Shown here piece after piece: positions 1-7,389 of a stretch of DNA of 12,904 nt. Position 1 is the stretch's first letter, and every line of letters begins with the position of its first letter. Under the pieces are notes generated by a model. That model was not told the origin of the DNA, ran no database searches, and was given only the letters and a program-made list of their open reading frames with translations. Source of the stretch: Modestobacter sp. (GTDB taxonomy: Bacteria > Actinomycetota > Actinomycetes > Mycobacteriales > Geodermatophilaceae). The stretch spans positions 1-12,904 of the forward strand of contig JAOPWO010000203.1 in the NCBI GenBank assembly GCA_025965635.1, given 5' to 3'. The position numbers and the translations under genes are program-made.

Positions 1-3000
1 CCGCTGGCATCGGCGCCCTGCAGCCAGCCGGGCAGGCCGGCCCGCACCGCGGCCACCGGACCGGCGAACCGGTCCGTCACCGTGCTGAGCGACCCGTCCG
101 GGCCCGACAGCTCCGGCACCCGCAGCAGCCACCGGGCGGCCCGCTCGGCCAGCCGGGTCCCCTCGGTGCGTACCTGCACCTGGACGGCGGCCGGCACCCG
201 GTTGTCCAGCGCGCGGGCGGCGTCCCACATCCGGTCGACGTCGAACACCGCCCGGGCCACCGCGTGCGCCCGCACCACGGCCACCAGCGGTACGCCGGTC
301 TCCTCCCCCAGCCGGAAGAGCCCGGTGACGCCGGCGGTGTTCACCGCCCGGTTGGCCAGCGCGGTGGCCACGATCTCCCGGCGCAGCGGGTGGTCGGCCA
401 GCGCGGCGGGGAAACGCCGCCGCAGCGCCGCCGGGAAGTAGTCGGTGAGCAGCCCGGCCAGCGCCGGGTCGTCGGGCAGCGGGGAGTCCAGCACCGCGTC
501 GCTGACCTCGATCTTGGCGTAGGCGAGCAGCACCGCGAGCTCCGGCGAGGTCAGCGCCTGCCCGTCCCGGCGGCGCTGGGTGATCGCCCGGTCGTCGGGC
601 AGCGCCTCGACCGCCCGGTCGAGCCGGCCGGCCCGCTCCAGCGCCCGCAGGTACCGCTGATGGGCGTCGAGCAGACCGCGGGCCGCGGTGACGTCGGAGG
701 CCAGCACGGCGTTCTGCGCGTAGTTGTCGGTGAGCACGTCGACGGCGACCTCGTCGGTCATCTCCCCCAGCAACCGCGCCCGCCCGGCGGGGTCCAGCCG
801 CCCCTCGTCGACCACCCGGTTCAACGCGATCTTGATGTTGACCTCGTGGTCGGAGGTGTCCACGCCGGCGGAGTTGTCGATGGCGTCGGTGTTGACCCGG
901 CCACCGGCCAGCGCGAACTCGACCCGGCCGCGCTGGGTGAGCCCGAGGTTGCCGCCCTCGCCGACCACCCGGACGCGCAGCTGCCCGCCATCGACCCGCA
1001 CCGCGTCGTTGGCCTTGTCGCCGACGTCCAGCGCGCTCTCGCCAGCAGCCTTCACGTAGGTGCCGATCCCACCGTTGAACAGCAGGTCGACCGGGGCCAG
1101 CAGGACGGCGCGGACCAGTTCAGCGGGGCTCAGCGCCGTCACGTCCCCGGCCAGCCCGAGGGCGGCGCGCATCGGCTCGGACACCGGCACCGACTTCGCC
1201 GTCCGCGGCCACACCCCACCCCCGGCGCTGATCAGCGTGCTGTCGTAGTCGGCCCACGAGGAGCGCGGCAGCTGGAACAGCCGGCGCCGCTCGGCGGACG
1301 AGGTGGCCGCGTCCGGCGTCGGGTCGACGAAGACGTGCCGGTGGTCGAAGGCAGCCACCAGGCGCACGTGCTCGGACAGCAGCATGCCGTTGCCGAACAC
1401 GTCGCCGGACATGTCGCCGATCCCGACGACCGTGACCTCCTGGCTCTGCACGTCCACGCCGAGCTCGCGGAAGTGCCGGGTCACCGACTCCCACGCGCCG
1501 CGGGCGGTGATGCCCATCGCCTTGTGGTCGTAGCCCACCGACCCGCCGGAGGCGAAGGCGTCGCCCAGCCAGAACCCGCGGTCCAGGGCGACCGCGTTGG
1601 CCAGGTCGGAGAAGGTCGCCGTCCCCTTGTCCGCGGCGACGACCAGGTAGGTGTCGTCGCCGTCGTGCCGCACCACGCGGTCCGGCGGGACGACGGCCCC
1701 CTCCACCAGGTTGTCGGTGAGCGACAGCAGCGCGCCGATGAACATCCGGTAGCAGGCCTGCCCCTCGGCCAGCACCTCGTCCCGCGACGCGCCGTCCGGA
1801 GGCGGGCTGAGGACGACGAAGCCGCCCTTGGCACCGGTCGGCACGATGACGGTGTTCTTCACCGTCTGCGTCTTGACCAGGCCGAGCACCTCGGTGCGCA
1901 GGTCCTCGCGGCGGTCGCTCCAGCGCAGCCCGCCGCGGGCGACCGCGCCGAAGCGCAGGTGCACGCCCGTCACCCGCGGCGAGCTGACCCACACCTCGCG
2001 CGCCGGGCGCGGCTCGGGCAGGTCGGGGAGGGCGTGCGGGTCGAGCTTGAGTGCCAGCGGGGTCCCGTCGACGAAGACGCCGGGGGTGTAGGCCGTCGTC
2101 CGCAGCGTCGCCCGGACGGCGGCCAGCAGCGAGGACAACACCCGGTCGGCGTCCAGCGAGTCGACCGCACCGATGCCCGAGGTGAGCGAGTCCACCAGCT
2201 CGGCCTCACGCTCCTCCCGGCCGGCGGCCCGGTCGGGGTGGAACCGGGTCTCGAACAGCGCGACCAGCTGCGCGACCACGTCGGGGTGCGCGGCCAGGGT
2301 CGCCTGCACGTACCCCTCGCCGAAGGGCAGCCCGCCCTGGCGGAGCCACTGGACGTAGGCCCGCAGCACCGCGACCTGCCGCCAGTCCAGGCCGGCCAGC
2401 AGCACCAGCGCGTTGAGCCCGTCGTCCTCGGCCCGGCTGGTCCAGACCGCGGCGATCGCGTCGGTGAACCGCTCGGCCAGGCTGCCGGCACAGGGGACCT
2501 CCCGCGGCGGGGCGGCCAGGCCGAAGTCGTACACCCAGGCCAGCGGCGCACCGATCCGGTCGATCTCGTAGGGCCGCTCGTCCAGGACGTCCACGCCCAT
2601 GTGCTGCAGCACCGGCAGCACGTCCGACAGCAGCAGCCGCTCCCCCACCCGGTACACGGTCAACCGGCGCTCGCCGGCTGCGGCGTCGCGCGGTGCCCAC
2701 AGCCGCAGGTCGATCTCCCCGCGCGGCAGCCCCTCCAGCCGGGCCAGGTCGTCGACGGCCACCTCGGCGGGGAAGTCCTCCTGGTAGGCGGCCGGGAACG
2801 CGTCGGCGGCACGGGCCAGCAGCCGGGGCGCGGCGGCAGCCCCGTACCGGGCGGCCAGCGCGTCGGCCAGGTCGTCGGTCCAGCTGCGGGCGGCGTCGGC
2901 CAGCGCTCCCTCCAGGGCGGCGACGTCGACGTCGGGCAGCGTCGGGCCGTCCCGCCGGCTCACCGGCACCCGGACGACGAAGTGCAGCCGGCTGAGCACC

Positions 3001-4478
3001 GACTCGGTGGAGCGCACGGTGTACTCCACGCTGGTGCCACCCAGCCGCTCGAGCAGGATCCGCTGCATCACCAGCCGGACCTCGGTCGTGTACCGGTCCC
3101 GCGGCAGGTAGACCAGGCAGGAGAAGAACCGGCCGAACGGGTCGCGGCGCAGGAACAGCCGGGTCTGCCGCCGCTCGCGCAGGTGCAGGACGGCCAGCGC
3201 CACCGGGAGCAGCTCGTCCACCTCGACCTGCAGCAGCTCGTCGCGCGGGTAGGTCTCCAGCACGTCGAGCAGCTCCTTGCCCGAGTGGCTCTGGGCCGGC
3301 ACCCCCGAGCGGGCCAGCACCTCGGCCGCGGTCCGCCGGACCAGCGGCACGTCGCGGACGCTGCTGGTGTACGCCTCGGTCGGGAACAGGCCGACCAGCC
3401 GTTCCTGGCGGCCGCCGTCCTCCCCCGGCAGGTTGATGGTGACCACGTCGAGCCAGCCGGGCCGGTGCACGGTGGAGCGGGCGTCGCCCTTGGTCACCAC
3501 CACCCTGCGGCGGGCCACCACGTCGGGGGCGGCCAGCCGGGCCGGGACCACCGGGGTGCCGGGCTCGGTGTCGCTGCGCAGCACGCCGAGGCCCGAGCCC
3601 GGGACCGGCGCCGTCCCCCCGCCGGGCGGCAGCTCGGCGGCGCGCGCCCCGAGGAAGACGAAGTTCCCCTCGGCCATCCAGCGCAGCAGGGCGGCGGCCT
3701 CCTGCGGGTCGGCGGCGGGGTGCCGGTCGGCGGCCGGCTGCGGATCGGCGGTGGGGTCTGGCAGGGCGTCCAGCTCGTCGGCCAGCGTGCGGGAGCGCTG
3801 GACGAGCCGGTCGGCGTCCTCGTGCACGCTGCGGACGTCGGCGAGCACCGTGCGCAGGCCGGCGACCAGGTCGTCGGCGGCCTCCTCGTCGACCGCGCCG
3901 TCCAGGACGACGGCCATCCAGGACTCGGCCACGGCGTCGGCGCCGCAGCTGGCGGCGTCCGAGCTGTCGCAGAAGGCCAGCAACCGGCCGGCGACGTCGC
4001 GCCGGACCACCACGACCGGGTGGACGACGTGGTCGAGCCCGACGCCCTGGCGCACCACCTCGGCGGTGACCGAGTCGACCAGGAAGGGCATGTCGTCGGT
4101 GACCACCCGGAGGACCGCGCCACCGGTCTCCCGGCGGTGCACGTCGATGGTCGCCGACCCCTGCGGGCGGGTGGCGGCCAGCCGGAGGTGCCCCAGGGCC
4201 AGCGCGGCGAGCCCCTCGGGGTTGCGGCCGACCACCTCGGCGGCCGGCTCGCCCCCGTAGAAGCGGTGCAGCAACGCGGCCAGGTCGTCCGAGGCCACCC
4301 CCGCGGGGAGCTCCCCTCCCCCGTCCAGCTGCCGGCCGGCGGCGTCGGACGCCAGGTCCAGCAGTTGCCGCTTCTCCTCCTGCGCGGCCTCCAGCGAGGC
4401 CAGGTCGACCGGGATCTCCGGGCGCCGGTCGGGCGGTGCGTCCGTGTCCGGATGGGGGGTCGGGACGGTACGGGGCAT
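1..4478 (-). CDS. gdh: NAD-specific glutamate dehydrogenase, large (180-kDa) type; C-terminus beyond window edge
   Basis: The product oxidises L-glutamate to 2-oxoglutarate and ammonia with NAD+, a cytosolic catabolic step. About 1,492 codons run from the ATG at 4478 to the window edge without a stop. Family members are about 1,600 residues, so roughly the last 110-150 are probably missing. The N-terminal half matches the regulatory ACT-like part of the family (for example DDMPFLVDSVTAEV near residue 130). The catalytic core is clear: ARGGLRWSDRREDLRTEVLG near residue 848, TGAKGGFVVL near 881-890 with the conserved Lys at about 884, VGIGDMSGDVFGNGML at about 1018-1033, and NGGIGTYVKA near 1133. 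No Shine-Dalgarno sequence is obvious. The start lies 24 bp after the holin-like gene and sits in the loop of a small hairpin, with a TAGCGT box 8 bp upstream. The long open frames on the opposite strand are composition shadows. Function is confident. The exact start is likely, as this is the only start before the conserved N-terminus that I see. Confidence 0.95.
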   Translation of the reverse strand, partial: MPRTVPTPHPDTDAPPDRRPEIPVDLASLEAAQEEKRQLLDLASDAAGRQLDGGGELPAGVASDDLAALLHRFYGGEPAAEVVGRNPEGLAALALGHLRLAATRPQGSATIDVHRRETGGAVLRVVTDDMPFLVDSVTAEVVRQGVGLDHVVHPVVVVRRDVAGRLLAFCDSSDAASCGADAVAESWMAVVLDGAVDEEAADDLVAGLRTVLADVRSVHEDADRLVQRSRTLADELDALPDPTADPQPAADRHPAADPQEAAALLRWMAEGNFVFLGARAAELPPGGGTAPVPGSGLGVLRSDTEPGTPVVPARLAAPDVVARRRVVVTKGDARSTVHRPGWLDVVTINLPGEDGGRQERLVGLFPTEAYTSSVRDVPLVRRTAAEVLARSGVPAQSHSGKELLDVLETYPRDELLQVEVDELLPVALAVLHLRERRQTRLFLRRDPFGRFFSCLVYLPRDRYTTEVRLVMQRILLERLGGTSVEYTVRSTESVLSRLHFVVRVPVSRRDGPTLPDVDVAALEGALADAARSWTDDLADALAARYGAAAAPRLLARAADAFPAAYQEDFPAEVAVDDLARLEGLPRGEIDLRLWAPRDAAAGERRLTVYRVGERLLLSDVLPVLQHMGVDVLDERPYEIDRIGAPLAWVYDFGLAAPPREVPCAGSLAERFTDAIAAVWTSRAEDDGLNALVLLAGLDWRQVAVLRAYVQWLRQGGLPFGEGYVQATLAAHPDVVAQLVALFETRFHPDRAAGREEREAELVDSLTSGIGAVDSLDADRVLSSLLAAVRATLRTTAYTPGVFVDGTPLALKLDPHALPDLPEPRPAREVWVSSPRVTGVHLRFGAVARGGLRWSDRREDLRTEVLGLVKTQTVKNTVIVPTGAKGGFVVLSPPPDGASRDEVLAEGQACYRMFIGALLSLTDNLVEGAVVPPDRVVRHDGDDTYLVVAADKGTATFSDLANAVALDRGFWLGDAFASGGSVGYDHKAMGITARGAWESVTRHFRELGVDVQSQEVTVVGIGDMSGDVFGNGMLLSEHVRLVAAFDHRHVFVDPTPDAATSSAERRRLFQLPRSSWADYDSTLISAGGGVWPRTAKSVPVSEPMRAALGLAGDVTALSPAELVRAVLLAPVDLLFNGGIGTYVKAAGESALDVGDKANDAVRVDGGQLRVRVVGEGGNLGLTQRGRVEFALAGGRVNTDAIDNSAGVDTSDHEVNIKIALNRVVDEGRLDPAGRARLLGEMTDEVAVDVLTDNYAQNAVLASDVTAARGLLDAHQRYLRALERAGRLDRAVEALPDDRAITQRRRDGQALTSPELAVLLAYAKIEVSDAVLDSPLPDDPALAGLLTDYFPAALRRRFPAALADHPLRREIVATALANRAVNTAGVTGLFRLGEETGVPLVAVVRAHAVARAVFDVDRMWDAARALDNRVPAAVQVQVRTEGTRLAERAARWLLRVPELSGPDGSLSTVTDRFAGPVAAVRAGLPGWLQGADAS

Positions 4479-4485
4479 ACCCCGT
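4470..4485 (-). other. Perfect hairpin with the gdh start codon in its loop
   Basis: Read on the minus strand, ACGGGG-TATG-CCCCGT forms a perfect 6-bp GC-rich stem. The loop TATG contains the gdh ATG (4478-4476). It can form only in a transcript that starts upstream, for example read-through from the holin-like gene. A leaderless transcript starting at the ATG would lack the 5' arm. The structure is directly visible; any role in translation is inference. Confidence 0.4.
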
Positions 4486-4486
4486 C

Positions 4487-4492
4487 ACGCTA
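4487..4492 (-). promoter_or_regulatory. Possible -10 box for leaderless gdh transcript
   Basis: TAGCGT fits the TANNNT pattern of actinobacterial -10 boxes. It ends 8 bp before the gdh ATG, the spacing expected if transcription starts at or next to the start codon. No recognisable -35 hexamer is seen 16-18 bp upstream, so this is weak. Confidence 0.25.
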
Positions 4493-4502
4493 GCGACTCC
4501 GG

Positions 4503-4892
4503 TCAGCCGGCGCGCACCTTCAGCGGCAGGAGCAGTTCGGCGATCCAGGTGAACACGGCGATGAGGAACCCACCGACCAGCGCGGCCACCAAGCCGTCGA
4601 CCTCGAGCCGCTCGGACAACGCGGCGGTCAGCCCGAGCAGCGCGGCGTTCACCACCAGCAGGAAGAGCCCCAGGGTCAGCACGACGAACGGCAGCGACAG
4701 CAGCCGCAGCACCGGGCCGACGAGGGAGTTCACCACCGCGAACAGCAGGGCGATCCACAGGTAGGTACCGGAGATGCCGAGGGTGGCGTCGGCGTTGCCG
4801 AGCACCCGGATGCCGCTGTACAGCTCGGTCACGGCGTAGAAGATGACCGCCAGGACCACGACGCGGAGCGCGAACTTCAGGATCGTCTGCAC
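4503..4892 (-). CDS. Small membrane protein, phage-holin family IV (four-helix)
   Basis: A 129-residue integral membrane protein with about four hydrophobic helices (near residues 5-25, 45-62, 66-92 and 100-122). The segment around residues 63-90 (RLLSLPFVVLTLGLFLLVVN) is typical of the 'phage holin family / mycobacterial 4-TMS holin' proteins common on actinobacterial chromosomes. Despite the name, these are usually not part of a prophage, and no phage gene is seen here. The physiological role is unknown. Translation starts at a GTG at 4892. A TACCGT box ends 6 bp before it, suggesting a leaderless transcript. The gene diverges from the VTT-family gene (34 bp apart) and reads toward gdh with a 24-bp gap, so co-transcription with gdh is possible. 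The short C-terminus ends in a basic LKVRAG. Confidence 0.85.
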   Translation of the reverse strand: MQTILKFALRVVVLAVIFYAVTELYSGIRVLGNADATLGISGTYLWIALLFAVVNSLVGPVLRLLSLPFVVLTLGLFLLVVNAALLGLTAALSERLEVDGLVAALVGGFLIAVFTWIAELLLPLKVRAG

Positions 4893-4898
4893 GCAGCG

Positions 4899-4904
4899 AC
4901 GGTA
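4899..4904 (-). promoter_or_regulatory. Possible -10 box for the holin-like gene
   Basis: TACCGT on the minus strand is followed by six bases (CGCTGC) and then the GTG start at 4892. The expected +1 therefore falls on or beside the G of GTG, as in leaderless actinobacterial transcripts. No convincing -35 element is visible 16-18 bp upstream. Confidence 0.35.
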
Positions 4905-4926
4905 GCGGCACGACGATCATCGACCT

Positions 4927-5547
4927 GTGCACACTGGCCGGGTGGCCGGTACTTCGCAGGACAGCGACCGCCCTCGCCTGCGCGCCCGGCTGCGCCGCCT
5001 GCCGCCCCGAACGGTCGGGCACGCCGGACTGTTCGCCGTCCTCGTCCTGGCGGGCTGCGTCGCCGCCGTGGTGGTCGACGTCCCGGACGTCGCCGGGCTC
5101 CGTGGATGGCTGGCCGAGCGCGGCCCGCTGGGCTGGGTGGCACTGCTCGTGGGTTCCGCGGTGGCCACCCTGGCGCCGATACCGCGGACCGCCGTGTCGG
5201 TCCTGGCCGGGGTGATGGCCGGCTTCGGGGCGGGACTGGCCCTGGCCCTGGCCGGCGGCATCCTGGGTGCGCTGGCCGGCTTCGCCGTGGCGCGTGGGCT
5301 CGGTCGCGAGGCCGTGACCCGGCTGGCCGGTCCGCGCCTGGCCCGGGCTGACGCGCTGCTCGCCCACCGCGGCGTGCTGGCCGTGCTCACCGGCCGGCTC
5401 GTCCCGGTCATCCCGTTCGCGGTGGTGAGCTACGCCGGCGGCCTGTCGGGCATCCGGCTGCGCGACTACCTGGTCGGGAGCGCCCTGGGGCTGGTGCCCG
5501 GCACGGTCGTGCACGTCGCCATCGGAGCGGTGGTGTCCGCGGGGTGA
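4927..5547 (+). CDS. TVP38/TMEM64 (VTT domain, DedA-like) membrane protein
   Basis: A 206-residue polytopic inner-membrane protein. A basic N-terminus (residues 14-29) is followed by a hydrophobic helix at 33-51. The VTT core then carries APIPRTAVSVLAGVMAGFGAG at about 83-103 and a second re-entrant-type motif RLVPVIPFAVVSYAGGLSGI at about 157-176, with further helices to the end. VTT/DedA proteins are linked to lipid scrambling and membrane homeostasis; the substrate of this one cannot be read from sequence. The GTG at 4927 gives the longest frame. An in-frame GTG at 4942 is an alternative, and neither has a clear ribosome-binding site. The gene diverges from the holin-like gene and is followed by the LexA box nine bases after its stop. 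The C-terminus is somewhat short but includes the second VTT motif, so it looks complete. Confidence 0.87.
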   Translation: MHTGRVAGTSQDSDRPRLRARLRRLPPRTVGHAGLFAVLVLAGCVAAVVVDVPDVAGLRGWLAERGPLGWVALLVGSAVATLAPIPRTAVSVLAGVMAGFGAGLALALAGGILGALAGFAVARGLGREAVTRLAGPRLARADALLAHRGVLAVLTGRLVPVIPFAVVSYAGGLSGIRLRDYLVGSALGLVPGTVVHVAIGAVVSAG

Positions 5548-5555
5548 CCGCCGGT

Positions 5556-5571
5556 TCGAACACGTGTTCGA
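5556..5571. promoter_or_regulatory. LexA binding site (SOS box)
   Basis: TCGAACACGTGTTCGA is a perfect 16-bp palindrome and an exact match to the mycobacterial/actinobacterial SOS consensus TCGAAC(N4)GTTCGA. It lies between the VTT-family stop (5547) and the AAA ATPase start (5731), both on the plus strand. The only gene it can obviously control is the ATPase downstream. A TAATCT box lies nine bases downstream of it, so bound LexA would cover the -35/spacer region. The match to the consensus is seen directly; regulation is inferred. Confidence 0.85.
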
Positions 5572-5580
5572 GACTTCTGC

Positions 5581-5586
5581 TAATCT
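5581..5586 (+). promoter_or_regulatory. Possible -10 box next to the LexA site
   Basis: TAATCT fits TANNNT and is unusually AT-rich for this window. Transcription from here would give a leader of about 135-140 bases before the ATPase ATG at 5731. The -35 region would fall inside the LexA palindrome, with no good TTGACA match. A second TANNNT box, TATCCT at 5718-5723, ends seven bases before that ATG and could give a leaderless transcript instead. Confidence 0.4.
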
Positions 5587-5621
5587 CCTCCCGGGAAAGG
5601 CGGTCTTCCGCTGTCTCGCCG

Positions 5622-5643
5622 TCTCTAGCGTCCACGCTAGAGA
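5622..5643 (+). other. Perfect stem-loop in the leader of the SOS-box ATPase gene
   Basis: TCTCTAGCG-TCCA-CGCTAGAGA gives a perfect 9-bp stem with a 4-base loop, extendable by one G-U pair in RNA (5621/5644). There is no U-tract after it, so it is not a classical intrinsic terminator. It contains two CTAG tetramers, usually rare in GC-rich actinobacteria. It could be an RNA element in the leader or a second operator. The inverted repeat is certain; its function is unknown. Confidence 0.5.
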
Positions 5644-5730
5644 TTGTCGGACGACGGTCGACGGGCCGTTTCATGCCCTGCTCTACGCCTGTCTATCGCG
5701 AGCACTAGACGACCACATATCCTGCTCGAC

Positions 5731-6933
5731 ATGGACCCCGTGCGGAACCCGTACGCTCCCGGCGCCGGTCAGCGCCCCCCCGAGCTGGCCGGCCGGGACA
5801 CCGAGCTGTCGGCGTTCGACGTCGTGCTGGAACGCATCGCCCACGGCCGGCCGGAACGGTCGCTGGTGCTCACCGGGCTGCGCGGGGTGGGCAAGACCGT
5901 GCTGCTCAACCAACTGCGCTCGGCGGCCATCTCGCGGGGCTGGGGCACCGGGAAGATCGAGGCCCGGCCGGACCAGTCGCTGCGCCGCCCGCTGTCGGCC
6001 GCGCTGCACATGGCGCTGCGCGAGCTCGGGCCGCGGCACCGCGACCAGGAGTCGATGGAGGCGGTGCTGGGCGTGCTGAAGGCGTTCGCGCTCCGCGGGG
6101 CGGGAGCGTCCGACGGGACGGCGAAGATCCGGGACCGGTGGCAGCCGGGCATCGACGTCCCGGCGGCGGCCGGTCGGGCCGACTCCGGCGACATGGAGAT
6201 CGACCTGGTGGAGCTGCTCAGCGACGCCGCCGGGGTCGCCGCGGACGTCGGCAGCGGCATCGCGCTGTTCATCGACGAGATGCAGGACATCCAGCCCGAC
6301 GACGTGTCGGCGATCTGCGCCGCCTGCCACGAACTGTCCCAGCAGGGCGCCCCGCTGATCGTGGTCGGCGCCGGGCTCCCCCACCTGCCGGCGGTGCTCA
6401 GCGCGTCCAAGAGCTACTCCGAGCGGCTGTTCCGCTACCTGCGGATCGACCGGCTGGACCGGACCGCCGCCGATCAGGCCCTGCTCGCCCCGGCCGAGCG
6501 GGAGGACGTGGAGTTCGACCCGGACGCCCTGGACGCGCTCTACGCCGCCGCCGACGGCTATCCCTACTTCGTGCAGGCCTACGTCAAGGTCACCTTGGAA
6601 GTCGCGGCCGCCTCCCCGATCAACGCCGCCGACGTCGCGATGGCCGCCCCGGCGGCCGAGGCGGAACTGGCCGTGGGCTTCTTCGGCTCCCGCTACGACC
6701 GGGCCACCCCCGCCGAGCGGGAGTACATGCACGCGATGGCCGAACTCGGTGGTCCAGCAGGTGCCGCCGTGGGCACCTCCGACGTCGCGGTCTCCCTGGG
6801 CCGGAAGCCGGCCTCGCTGTCGCCCGCGCGCGACTCGTTGATCAAGAAGGGCCTGGTGTACTCCGCCGAACGCGGCCAGATCGCGTTCACCGTGCCGCAC
6901 TTCGGCCGCTACCTGCGCAGCCACGCCGAGTAG
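5731..6933 (+). CDS. AAA / Orc1-Cdc6-like P-loop ATPase, SOS-box associated
   Basis: A 400-residue cytosolic ATP-binding protein. The N-terminus MDPVRNPYAPGAG is followed by ELAGRDTEL (about 18-26), the usual entry to the AAA/STAND-type ATPase domain. Walker A is GLRGVGKT (49-56). Walker B is IALFIDEMQ (177-185). A sensor-1-like strand is LIVVGAGLPHLP (209-220), and basic residues in YSERLFRYLRI (229-239) suit an arginine-finger region. Residues 320-400 resemble a winged helix (SLGRKPASLSPARDSLIKKGL), as in Orc1/Cdc6-like proteins. The exact role is unknown; the family is widespread in actinobacteria as 'ATP-binding protein'. I chose the ATG at 5731 because it gives this N-terminus. A TTG at 5644 would add 29 unconvincing residues. 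No Shine-Dalgarno sequence is seen. The upstream LexA box suggests DNA-damage induction. The gene ends six bases from the converging membrane-protein gene. Confidence 0.85.
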   Translation: MDPVRNPYAPGAGQRPPELAGRDTELSAFDVVLERIAHGRPERSLVLTGLRGVGKTVLLNQLRSAAISRGWGTGKIEARPDQSLRRPLSAALHMALRELGPRHRDQESMEAVLGVLKAFALRGAGASDGTAKIRDRWQPGIDVPAAAGRADSGDMEIDLVELLSDAAGVAADVGSGIALFIDEMQDIQPDDVSAICAACHELSQQGAPLIVVGAGLPHLPAVLSASKSYSERLFRYLRIDRLDRTAADQALLAPAEREDVEFDPDALDALYAAADGYPYFVQAYVKVTLEVAAASPINAADVAMAAPAAEAELAVGFFGSRYDRATPAEREYMHAMAELGGPAGAAVGTSDVAVSLGRKPASLSPARDSLIKKGLVYSAERGQIAFTVPHFGRYLRSHAE

Positions 6934-6939
6934 GACGGC

Positions 6940-7368
6940 TCAGCGGCGGCGGCCGGTCAGCGCCACGAGCGCGGCGACCGCCGCCACCGCCGCGGCTGCC
7001 ACGGCGAGGACCTTCTCGCCGTACCAGAGCGGCTCGTACAGCGTCGGCAACGGGCCCACCGCCGGGATCTGCACGTAGACGCTCAGCACCAGCGCGGCCA
7101 GCGACGCGAGCCCGACGACCGCGACGGCGGTCCACGCCGCCCGGCCCGGGCGGAGCAGCACCACGACGGCGACCACGATCGCCACGACCGCCTGCGCGGT
7201 GAACAGGCCCGCCACCGTGACGTGCCCGCCGGCGACCAGCGGCCCCCGGGCGAGGTCCCAGTGCACGTAGGCCGACAGGGCCAGGGCAGCGGCCGCCACC
7301 ACCCGCAGCCCCAGCCCACGGGAGGCGCTCCGGGCGGGCGAGCGGGCCGGCGCGGTCGATCGGGACAT
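6940..7368 (-). CDS. Small four-helix membrane protein, uncharacterised
   Basis: A 142-residue protein with a Ser/Ala/Arg-rich N-terminus (1-22) and four predicted transmembrane helices (about 22-40, 52-72, 78-98 and 115-136). A His-Trp-Asp just after helix 1 (SAYVHWDL, about 37-44) is the only notable polar motif near the membrane. It resembles small actinobacterial membrane proteins of unknown function that keep a His after the first helix. I do not recognise a named family. It has one of the clearest ribosome-binding sites in the window: AGGAG (7374-7378) five bases before the ATG. It follows the cupredoxin lipoprotein by 21 bp on the same strand. The two are almost certainly co-transcribed, which suggests a shared role at the cell surface, perhaps copper or electron transfer. 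That link is inference. Confidence 0.8.
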   Translation of the reverse strand: MSRSTAPARSPARSASRGLGLRVVAAAALALSAYVHWDLARGPLVAGGHVTVAGLFTAQAVVAIVVAVVVLLRPGRAAWTAVAVVGLASLAALVLSVYVQIPAVGPLPTLYEPLWYGEKVLAVAAAAVAAVAALVALTGRRR

Positions 7369-7373
7369 TCCAG

Positions 7374-7378
7374 CTCCT
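7374..7378 (-). promoter_or_regulatory. Ribosome-binding site of the four-helix membrane protein
   Basis: AGGAG on the minus strand lies five bases upstream of the ATG at 7368 and fixes that start. It contrasts with most other genes here, which lack a clear Shine-Dalgarno sequence, and fits an internal gene of an operon. Confidence 0.7.
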
Positions 7379-7389
7379 GGGGCGAGGGC

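Noticed and set aside
264..4493. 1,409-codon open frame on the plus strand opposite gdh
   Set aside because: It lies entirely antisense to a well-supported gdh with clear catalytic motifs. Its product is repetitive, rich in Gly/Arg/Gln/His/Val and resembles no protein. Long stop-free antisense frames are expected at this GC content.
4503..4892. Prophage remnant suggested by the holin-like protein
   Set aside because: The family is common on actinobacterial chromosomes. No lysin, integrase, att site or other phage gene is seen around it.
2206..5514. 1,102-codon minus-strand frame crossing gdh, the holin-like gene and the VTT gene
   Set aside because: It runs through three supported genes in a different frame, one of them antisense, and its translation is Arg/Gly/Ala-rich low-complexity sequence.
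5408..5674. Minus-strand frame starting at 5674, across the stem-loop and LexA box (MKRPVDRRPTISS...)
   Set aside because: Its first ~40 residues look plausible, but it then runs antisense through the end of the VTT gene as Arg/Pro-rich sequence. It has no ribosome-binding site.
5673..5708. 11-codon upstream frame (MPCSTPVYREH) ending 22 bases before the ATPase ATG
   Set aside because: There is no Shine-Dalgarno sequence, and short frames of this size occur by chance. Without conservation or ribosome profiling I would not call it a leader peptide.
5683..6924. 413-codon minus-strand frame opposite the AAA ATPase
   Set aside because: The plus strand has intact Walker A and B motifs and a sensible N-terminus. 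The antisense product shows no domain features.
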